Of a stretch of DNA of 64,000 nt, positions 38,180 to 45,607 are shown in pieces. Both the position numbers and the translations under genes were made by a program. Position 1 is the stretch's first letter. Each line of letters opens with the position of its first letter. The stretch is from Planctomycetota bacterium (lineage in GTDB: Bacteria > Planctomycetota > Phycisphaerae > Phycisphaerales > UBA1924): the NCBI GenBank assembly GCA_018242605.1, contig JAFEBP010000013.1, positions 82,364 through 146,363 on the forward strand, written 5' to 3'. The notes beneath the pieces were generated by a model. The model was given only the letters and a program-made list of their open reading frames with translations, was not told where the DNA came from and searched no databases.

Positions 38180-40831
38180 ATGGTCGAGGTTCATTCGGTG
38201 CGGGCGATGGTGGCGATCGCGGGTCTGGCTGTAACGGCGATGGAAGTTCGCGCGATCGATCTACGCTGGAACAACCCAGCGGGCGGTTCCGCGTCGACGA
38301 CCTCCAATTGGAACCCGACCCAGACTCCCACCTCCGCCGATGCGCTGCGGTTCCTTCTCAGCGACACCTACGCCGTCACGTACTCGGACACAGTGGCCGC
38401 CGCGGCGTCGCACTCGTACGAGGCCGGCGCCGTGACCGCAACGATGGCCGCCAACTACACCATCGGCGGATCGCTCCGCGTGTCCGGCGCGCTTTCGCCC
38501 GCTCCTTCGGCCCGGCTCCAGGGGACCGGGACCACGCCGCTGACCACCGCCATTCAAGGGCCTGTCAATATCGCCACCGCCTTGAACACCGGCGGCTCGC
38601 TCGAGTTCTCCGGCAACGGTTCCTCCGCCAACACCCGCACCTGGAATGTCGGCGGCGGCATCTTCGCCGGCGCCGCGGGCACAGGTTCGCTCTCGGTCAC
38701 CAACGCCGCGATCCTGAACGCGCAAGGCGGAGCCACCGTCGGCGATCTGGCGAGTTCGACCGGGTCGCTGCTGCTGACCGGCGCCGCCGGGACGTTCCAA
38801 AGCGCGCGGCGGAGCACGATGAGCGTCACCGGCGACCTGATTCTGGCGGCACGTGGGCACGCATCCGCAACCCTGTCGCAGGGTGCCCTGTGCACAGTCT
38901 CGGACGATGTCATCGTGAGTCAGTTCCTCAACTCCGCTTGCACGCTGCTGGTCTCCGGCGCCGCCGCCAACGGACGCCCCGCCGAACTGCTGATCAACGA
39001 CCAGCTCCTCGTCGGGCGCAACGAAACGTCAGAGTTTGGGGGCACTGCGACCGTGCGGGTCGGCGTCGGCGGGCATGTCGCTGCCGCCGGCATAATCGCC
39101 CTGGGTGATCCCAACACGTTCGGCACCGGCACGCTGCGGATCGAGGGCGGCGCGGTGGAGTGCGCCGGGGTGGACGCAGCGGAGCCCAGGGGCATCCTCC
39201 AACTGGTGAACGGCACGCTCACCGTCCGCCAGGGCGGCGTGATCGGGCCGGGGCTGGGGGCTTACGTGCTCGACGGCGAGTCCGCCGCGGACAACCCGGT
39301 CCTGATCATCGACGGCGCCTCACGCTTCGACACGGTGACACCCACGTCCATCCGCGTCGGCAACGCCAACGCCGGGACGATGCGTGTGATCAACGGGTCG
39401 GGGATCAACCTGCACCAGGGCGTCCTTCGCCTGGGCACCGCGGCCGGCGGCCGCGGCACGCTCGAAATCTCCGGACCGGGCAGCACCGGCGCTGTGGGAA
39501 GCGTCTACGTCGGCGAAATCAGCCGGGGCGATTTCACGCTCGGCCCCGGCGCGGTGATCTTGAACTCGGGGCTGTTCATCGGTATGCACCCCGGAGCGAC
39601 CGGCAGCGCGACGATTCAAGGCGCCGGCGCGCTCTTCCGGGCGGTCGGCAGCCCGCAGATCGGAGGCCTGCAGCAGACCCCCGGCGGGACCGCTAGCCTG
39701 TTGATCGCCGACGCCGCGCGGCTGGAGAACTTGGGCGCCAGCATCGACATGCACATCTGGCACCTCGGATCGGTCGTGGTGCAGGGCGAGGGCGTCCTGA
39801 CCTCCGCGGCAACGATCATCGTGCGCGGCTCGTTGACCGTGGACTCCGGCACCGTGCAAGCGCCCCTCGTGGCCACGCAGGCCAACGGCTCGGTGGGCGG
39901 CATGGGAACAGTGACCGCACGCATCGCCAGCGAATCCACCGCCGCGATCACCGCGCGCCCCACGGAACACGAATCAACGCTCACACTGGGTGTCGCTCAA
40001 CCCGACGGGATCAACCTGGAAGGGCTTCTGGACGCCGCCGACGCGACGGTGGTGCTGATTGATTCCGACGGCGCCCAACTCGCCAACGTCCAGATCGCCG
40101 GCGGGCTGCTCCGCTGCGAGCAAGGCATCCGGACCGCACCCAACTCGGCTCTCTCCGGCTTCGGAACGATCGACGCCGATTTCACACCCCTGGGAGAAGT
40201 CCGCACCGATGAACGCGGCCTGACGTTCGAGCGTCGCGTGAACGGCTTCGGCCAAGGCTTCGGCGGCGGGACATTCCGCCTCGGCGCGGCATCCAATGTG
40301 GAGGGCCGGGGTCGGGTCAGCGGCGAGTGGTGGAACGGCGGGATTTTCTCGCCCGGCCCGGGCGCGACGGAAGTCCAAGTGCAGGGCAGTTTCAATAACT
40401 TCCTGGTCGAGGAGCGCATCACGGGAACGATCGTCATCGACGTCTCCCCCTCCGGCAACGACCTGATCAATATCTCGGACCGCCTCACGCTCGGGGGCAC
40501 GCTGGAGGTTCGCCTGGAGCCCGGTTACCAGCCCGCGGGCAACGACCGCTTCGTCATCGTTCGCGCGGGCGCTGTTGAGCGGGAGTTTGAGAACCTGGTC
40601 CTGCCACCCGGCTTCTCGGTCCAGTACGACACCGACGCTGTCATTCTCAGTTACACGGCGCCGTGCTTCGCGGACTTCAATCAGGACGGCGGCATCGATG
40701 GCGCGGATGTCGACGCGTTCTTCGCCGCCTGGGAAGGCGGGGATGCTTCTGCGGATGTAAACCAGGATGGCGGCATCGACGGCGCGGACGTCGACGCGTT
40801 CTTCGCCGCCTGGGAAGCGGGCGCTTGCTGA
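38180..40831 (+). CDS. Autotransporter-like beta-helix protein with GC-type dockerin C-terminus
   Basis: 883 residues with GGAGG 4 nt before the ATG and a short signal peptide ending near VRA|I. The body opens with LRWNNPAGGSASTTSNW. It continues with repeated G-S-L-x-V-x-G/N-x-A and LRIEGGAVEC strands of the kind seen in passenger-associated repeats of autotransporter-like proteins, closing with a G-T-I-V-I-D-V-S and L-G-G-T-L-E-V strand pair. No transporter beta-barrel follows. The two dockerin repeats at the end are almost identical to each other in DNA (40686-40738 and 40767-40819) and the protein ends EAGAC. Function unknown beyond probable surface exposure. Confidence 0.84.
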   Translation: MVEVHSVRAMVAIAGLAVTAMEVRAIDLRWNNPAGGSASTTSNWNPTQTPTSADALRFLLSDTYAVTYSDTVAAAASHSYEAGAVTATMAANYTIGGSLRVSGALSPAPSARLQGTGTTPLTTAIQGPVNIATALNTGGSLEFSGNGSSANTRTWNVGGGIFAGAAGTGSLSVTNAAILNAQGGATVGDLASSTGSLLLTGAAGTFQSARRSTMSVTGDLILAARGHASATLSQGALCTVSDDVIVSQFLNSACTLLVSGAAANGRPAELLINDQLLVGRNETSEFGGTATVRVGVGGHVAAAGIIALGDPNTFGTGTLRIEGGAVECAGVDAAEPRGILQLVNGTLTVRQGGVIGPGLGAYVLDGESAADNPVLIIDGASRFDTVTPTSIRVGNANAGTMRVINGSGINLHQGVLRLGTAAGGRGTLEISGPGSTGAVGSVYVGEISRGDFTLGPGAVILNSGLFIGMHPGATGSATIQGAGALFRAVGSPQIGGLQQTPGGTASLLIADAARLENLGASIDMHIWHLGSVVVQGEGVLTSAATIIVRGSLTVDSGTVQAPLVATQANGSVGGMGTVTARIASESTAAITARPTEHESTLTLGVAQPDGINLEGLLDAADATVVLIDSDGAQLANVQIAGGLLRCEQGIRTAPNSALSGFGTIDADFTPLGEVRTDERGLTFERRVNGFGQGFGGGTFRLGAASNVEGRGRVSGEWWNGGIFSPGPGATEVQVQGSFNNFLVEERITGTIVIDVSPSGNDLINISDRLTLGGTLEVRLEPGYQPAGNDRFVIVRAGAVEREFENLVLPPGFSVQYDTDAVILSYTAPCFADFNQDGGIDGADVDAFFAAWEGGDASADVNQDGGIDGADVDAFFAAWEAGAC
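40686..40819 (+). repeat. Near-identical duplicated dockerin loops
   Basis: Two ~53-bp direct repeats, 81 bp apart, each encoding GGIDGADVDAFFAAWE. They differ at only a few positions, which suggests recent copying of one EF-hand loop onto the other. Confidence 0.7.
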
Positions 40832-40926
40832 TCCGGATGGAATGACCCAACAGCCGTGGAACTCCGACGAGGCGTGTCCCGTCGCTTCGCCGGTGCCCGT
40901 CCAGACGCGCTCGAACGCGGCTGCGT

Positions 40927-40977
40927 CCTGTAACTACGCCCGATTTTGCTTGTATTTTCATCAGAAATGAGTACGAT
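40927..40977 (+). promoter_or_regulatory. Upstream element shared by the two M36 protease genes
   Basis: CCTGTAACTAC followed by an AT-rich stretch and TACGAT (a possible -10), ~90-140 bp before the 41068 start. It is the counterpart of 31368-31415. The surrounding intergenic DNA is otherwise not alike, so the shared words may be a promoter. Confidence 0.3.
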
Positions 40978-41067
40978 GGGCGTTCCAACGCGCACGTCGG
41001 GGTTTTTGTGCTCCCGAGGTGTCGTGTTTTTCATTCTCCCCGCCCCGTCTGCATCACGGAGATCTGC

Positions 41068-44000
41068 ATGAATCGGCCGAACCCGAACGCTCGTCCTTTG
41101 TCCGCTTCCCTCGGTCGATTCTGCATCGCGTTAGTGGCCGTGTGCGGCACCGCTGGCTCGCTCGCCACGGCCCGTCCCGCCGATGATCACGCCGTCGCCG
41201 CCAAGCAGGCCGATGACGGCTACCCGGCCTTCGACATCCGCTTCAACACCAACGGCGAGCCCACGCAGTCGGTCGTCAACGCCCTCGCCAAGAACACCAA
41301 GGGCCAGGCGCTCGCCGATGACCTCGCGCGGCTGCGTGCCTCCGTCGATTCCGTCCAGATCGACGATGATCCGTGCTTCGGCACGCCCCGCTTCGTCCGC
41401 TCCACCAGCGCGTTCCTCACCGCCGCCGACCCCGCCGCGGCTCCCGCCGAGGTCGTCGCCAAGTTCATCCGCGCCTACCCCGCGATCTTCGAGATCGACG
41501 CCGCGGAAATCCCCAACGCCCGCAAGACCCGCGACTTCGTCACCGAGCACAACGGCGTCACCCACCTCACCTTCCAGCAGTTGATCGACGGCATCGATCT
41601 CTTCGACGCGGGCATCAAAGCCAACGTCGCCCGCGACGGCCGGCTGCTCAACATCTCCAGCACCATGCTGCCGCGCCCGGCCAAGGGCTTCAGCGTCGCG
41701 GACGCGAAACTGACCGACCTGGAAGCGATCCGCGCCGCCGCGGCGAACGTGGGCGTCGATGTCACCGCCGACCCCACCCCAGCCGCCGAACCGCAGGGCG
41801 CGAACCGCAAGCGCACGTGGAACAACTCCGTGAACTTCCGCGCCGACCGCGCCATCGCGACCCAGCGCGTCTTCTTCCCGCTCAACCGCGACGAGATCCA
41901 CCCCGCGTGGTACGTGACGATCCCCGTCAAGGGCATCGGCCACACGTACAACATCGTCGTCGACGCCCTCGACGGCACCATCCTGCACCGCGCCGACGAG
42001 TTGTGCATGGAAGTGGGTACCACCAACCTGCGCGTCTTCACCGTCGGCCCGGCGCCCTACCCCGAGCCGTTGTTTGATTCGCGCCGCATGGTCACGGTCA
42101 ACCCCAGCGATCCCGGCGTCTCCACCGCGTCTCCCTTCGGCTGGCACGACACCAACGGCGTCGCCGGCGCGGACTTGACCGACACCCGCGGCAACAACGT
42201 CGACGCGCACCTGGACCGCAACAACGACAACGTCGCCGACCTGCCGCGCCCCAGCGGCGGCGCTTCGCTGGTCTTCAGCCCCGTACTGGATTTCGCCGCG
42301 GCCCCCACCTCGTGGAGCGACGCTTCCGTCGTGCAGGGCTTCTACTTGTCCAACCTGTACCACGACCGGTTGTATTCCTTCGGGTTCACCGAGGCCGCGG
42401 GCAACTTCCAGACCAACAACTACGGCCGCGGCGGCGCGGGCGGCGACGCGGTGCAGTTCGATTGCCAGGACGGCGGCGGGACCAACAACGCCAACTTCGC
42501 AACGCCCGTCGACGGCACCGCCGGCCGCTGCCAGATGTACCTGTGGACCACGGCCACGCCCAACCGCGACGGCTCTTTGGACACCGCCGTGGTCTTCCAT
42601 GAGTTGACGCACGGCCTCTCGAACCGCCTCACCGGCGGGCCCGCCAACTCCAGCGCGCTCAACGCCACGCAATCCGGCGGCATGGGAGAAGGGTGGAGCG
42701 ACTTTGTCGCCCTGTGCCTGGACTTCATGCCCGGCGACGATCCCAACGGTTCCTACCCCGTCGCGACCTACTCCGTCAACAGCGGCGCGGGCATTCGGCG
42801 TCGGCCGTACAGCTCGAACCTCTCCGTCGACCCGCTCAACTGGGACGCGTACGGCACCTCCGGCAGCACGAGCTACGGCATCACCCGTTCCACCGAAGTG
42901 CATAACACCGGCGAGCTCTGGTGCAGCGCGCTGTGGGACTGCCGCGCCGGCCTCTTCCAGACTCGCGGCAACGCCGCCAACGACCTGGTCCTTCGGTTGG
43001 TGGTGGACGCGATGAAGCTCCAGCCCGCGAACCCATCGTTCACGCAGGCCCGCGACGCGGTCATCCAGGCCGATCTCGCACTCACAGGCGGCGCCAACCG
43101 CTACACGCTCTGGCAGGCCTTCGCCAAGCGCGGCCTGGGCGCCTCGGCCAGCACCGCTTCCTCCGCCGCGACGACGGTCACGCTCGGCTTCGACGTGCCC
43201 GAAGGAACCGACGTGGGCGAACTGCCCGCCACCGCTGGCGTGATCGCCGGCAACGGGCCGCTCACCAGCATCTCGGGCACGCTCACCACCGGCAACGTGG
43301 ACATGTACCGCATCAACGTCTGCAACTTCTCCGCGTTCTCCGCCTCCACCGTCGGCGGCGCGGCGTACAACACGCAGCTCTTCCTGTTCACCAGCACCGG
43401 CCTGCCCGTCACGTTCAACGACGACACCACGACCAACACCCAGTCGCGCATCACCGGTCAGTTCCTCACCGCCAACGGCGATTACTACCTGGCCGTCAGC
43501 GGCGCGGACCGCGACCCGGTCTCGAGCCTGGGCGAGCTGTGGCTCGACACGCCCCTCACCACCGAGCGCACCCCCACGGGGCCCGGCTCCGGCGGCGGCC
43601 GCACCATCACCGGCTGGACCGGCACCGACGCCACCGCCGGCGGCAACTACGTCATCACCCTCGCCGGCGCCTGCGGGGCCACCGTCGGCACGTTCCCGGC
43701 CGAGGCTCAGCCGCTCACGGCGTACGGCGTGTCGTCGCCGAGCCTCGTGGCCTACGGCGTGCCCGTGGGCACCACCACGTTCACCGTGCACGTCAACTCC
43801 GCGACGCTCCCGGCGTCAACCTCCATCGCGGTGACGCTCAACGGCTCCGCGCTGGGGCTGGGCACGCTGACGCTCAACAGCGTCGGCAGCGGCAACTACT
43901 CGGCGCAGAGGACGCTCGGCACACCCGCCGGCGGCTTCTACGACCTTCCGTACCACGTCACCGACGGCCAAGGCCGCAGCTACGACGGCACGCTGCTCCT

Positions 44001-45135
44001 GACCATCAACGACTCGCCCGGCGCGTGCTGCCTGCCCGCGGGCGGCTGCGCGTTCCTCACTCACCAGGCGTGCGACGCCCAGGGCGGCACCTACCGCGGC
44101 GCGGGCGTCACGTGCGATGTCAACCCCTGCCAGAGCTGGGCCGAGGTCGAGCCCAACAACACGCGGGCGTCCGCGACGGACCTCTCCCGCAGCTTCGCGG
44201 CGTACGACGGCAACGTCTACCACATGGGGATCAGCGGCTCACTCCCCAACTCCACCGATTCTGACTTCTTCAGCATCGGCGCCCTGCAGGTGGGCGACGT
44301 GATCACCATCAGCGAGAGCGGCACGGGCGGCCTGGGCGGCACCATGACCGACGCGCTCGTCCGCCTGCTGCGCAACAACGGCGGCACGCCGGCCGTTGAG
44401 GTTTCCGATGACGATTCCGGCCCCGGCACCGACTCGCTGATCTGGAAGTACACCATCGCGACCGCCGACAACTACATCGTCCGCGCTTCGCGCTTCAACA
44501 CCTCCGCCATCGGTTCGTACAAGGTCGGCATCTTCCTGGAGAACTCCGGCGCCGCCCCGCTCACCGGCGGTACCTTCACCACCGAGGTGGAGCCCAACGA
44601 CACCAACACCACGCCCAACAACGCCTCGTCGTCCTGGCGTGCCGTGCAGTACATCAGCTCGGTCGAGGGCTCGATCACCTCGGGCGACTCGGACTTCTAC
44701 GCCTATGACTTTACCGCGGGCGACCTGGTGTCGGCCAGCGTCGTCAGCGCCTCATCGCTGGATGCCAGGGTGAGCCTGGTCAACTCGGCCGGCACGACCC
44801 TGCTCCAGGAAGACGGCACCAGCGCCGGCCCGGGCGGCAACTCGCCCCTGTTCGCGTACGTCATCCCGTCCACGGGCACCTATTACCTCAACGTCCTGCC
44901 CGCCTCGGGCACCGGCGCCTACTTCGGCGTCGTCTACCTCTCCACCAACACGCCCCCGCCCTCGCCCTGCATCGCCGATTTCAACCAGGACGGCGGCGTC
45001 GACGGCGCCGACGTGGACGCCTTCTTCACCGCGTGGGAGAATGGCCAGAACGAAGCGGATGTCAACCAGGACGGCGGCGTCGACGGCGCCGACGTCACCA
45101 CGTTCTTCACGGCGTGGCAGGCGGGCGGCTGCTGA
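41068..45135 (+). CDS. Fungalysin-like (M36) secreted metalloprotease, second paralogue, with GC-type dockerin C-terminus
   Basis: 1355 residues, the same domain order as the 31503 protein: signal peptide (CGTAGSLATARPAD region), FTP/PepSY-like propeptide, M36 catalytic domain with HELTHGLSNRL at residues 511-521 and GEGWSDF downstream, Cys-rich segment (GACCLPAGGCAFLT), PPC-like domains and dockerin-like tail. The tail has loops DFNQDGGVDGADV and DVNQDGGVDGADV and ends QAGGC. GGAG lies 6 nt before the ATG at 41068, in a leader nearly identical to that of the paralogue. The N-terminal half matches the paralogue closely and the C-terminal PPC region less so. The two are separated by two unrelated genes. 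Confidence 0.9.
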   Translation: MNRPNPNARPLSASLGRFCIALVAVCGTAGSLATARPADDHAVAAKQADDGYPAFDIRFNTNGEPTQSVVNALAKNTKGQALADDLARLRASVDSVQIDDDPCFGTPRFVRSTSAFLTAADPAAAPAEVVAKFIRAYPAIFEIDAAEIPNARKTRDFVTEHNGVTHLTFQQLIDGIDLFDAGIKANVARDGRLLNISSTMLPRPAKGFSVADAKLTDLEAIRAAAANVGVDVTADPTPAAEPQGANRKRTWNNSVNFRADRAIATQRVFFPLNRDEIHPAWYVTIPVKGIGHTYNIVVDALDGTILHRADELCMEVGTTNLRVFTVGPAPYPEPLFDSRRMVTVNPSDPGVSTASPFGWHDTNGVAGADLTDTRGNNVDAHLDRNNDNVADLPRPSGGASLVFSPVLDFAAAPTSWSDASVVQGFYLSNLYHDRLYSFGFTEAAGNFQTNNYGRGGAGGDAVQFDCQDGGGTNNANFATPVDGTAGRCQMYLWTTATPNRDGSLDTAVVFHELTHGLSNRLTGGPANSSALNATQSGGMGEGWSDFVALCLDFMPGDDPNGSYPVATYSVNSGAGIRRRPYSSNLSVDPLNWDAYGTSGSTSYGITRSTEVHNTGELWCSALWDCRAGLFQTRGNAANDLVLRLVVDAMKLQPANPSFTQARDAVIQADLALTGGANRYTLWQAFAKRGLGASASTASSAATTVTLGFDVPEGTDVGELPATAGVIAGNGPLTSISGTLTTGNVDMYRINVCNFSAFSASTVGGAAYNTQLFLFTSTGLPVTFNDDTTTNTQSRITGQFLTANGDYYLAVSGADRDPVSSLGELWLDTPLTTERTPTGPGSGGGRTITGWTGTDATAGGNYVITLAGACGATVGTFPAEAQPLTAYGVSSPSLVAYGVPVGTTTFTVHVNSATLPASTSIAVTLNGSALGLGTLTLNSVGSGNYSAQRTLGTPAGGFYDLPYHVTDGQGRSYDGTLLLTINDSPGACCLPAGGCAFLTHQACDAQGGTYRGAGVTCDVNPCQSWAEVEPNNTRASATDLSRSFAAYDGNVYHMGISGSLPNSTDSDFFSIGALQVGDVITISESGTGGLGGTMTDALVRLLRNNGGTPAVEVSDDDSGPGTDSLIWKYTIATADNYIVRASRFNTSAIGSYKVGIFLENSGAAPLTGGTFTTEVEPNDTNTTPNNASSSWRAVQYISSVEGSITSGDSDFYAYDFTAGDLVSASVVSASSLDARVSLVNSAGTTLLQEDGTSAGPGGNSPLFAYVIPSTGTYYLNVLPASGTGAYFGVVYLSTNTPPPSPCIADFNQDGGVDGADVDAFFTAWENGQNEADVNQDGGVDGADVTTFFTAWQAGGC
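41605..41832 (+). repeat. 228-bp tract apparently identical to 32040-32267
   Basis: Second copy of the identical tract within the M36 paralogues, in the same orientation and about 9.6 kb away. This is a possible site for gene conversion or for deletion of the two genes between. Confidence 0.8.
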
Positions 45136-45607
45136 GCTAGTCCCGGAATACGAACGGACCACGAGCACCAGAATTGCCGACCCATCGCCGAGATGCGCCG
45201 ACCGCACGCTTCCCAATTCCGGAGCGCTCGCGGCGACGCTTTCTCATGCGAGAGAGTCCCGTACACCGGCCGCGTTGAACCGCAACCGCGGCTCGCAGCG
45301 GCTGTAACACCAATTGATTTGGGTGTGTTTTTCCATGGTCTTGTCGGCCGGATACAACGCGTTCACTCCGGGCCGAGTCAGGCTCGGACGCGCTCGGCAA
45401 CGCCAGATGTACGCTGCCAGGAACTTCAACCAGCCCACCGGATGTGATGCCGCCGGGCGCCATCGCACCCTCCCTTCGCGCTCCCGTCACGCGCACGCCG
45501 CGTTCGACACGCGCGATCGCTCCCAAGGCCATCAACAGGAACTCGCCCAACCACTGCACCTACAGCCACGTCGGAACCTGGAACTGTTCTGATCCGGAGG
45601 ATCCAAC
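45136..45607 (+). other. Intergenic region, no gene seen
   Basis: 472 bases between the second M36 gene and the 45608 gene. It holds a small hairpin followed by GTTTTT (45307-45332), described separately. The short open frames here are Arg/Pro-rich shadow sequence. A CCGAG/CTCGG inverted repeat lies near 45370-45390. No clear promoter was found. Confidence 0.4.
45307..45332 (+). terminator. Possible weak intrinsic terminator
   Basis: ACACC (45307-45311) pairs with GGTGT (45322-45326) and is followed by GTTTTT. The stem is only 5 bp plus a flanking AA/TT, and it lies 171 bp past the M36 stop, so the call is tentative. Confidence 0.35.

Noticed and set aside
38180..40831. Autotransporter (type V secretion) reading of the beta-helix protein
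   Set aside because: No C-terminal beta-barrel is present. The protein ends in the EF-hand dockerin module, so only the passenger-like fold is supported.
45136..45607. Short open frames in the intergenic region before the 45608 gene
   Set aside because: They are Arg/Pro/His-rich, lack ribosome-binding sites and overlap one another.
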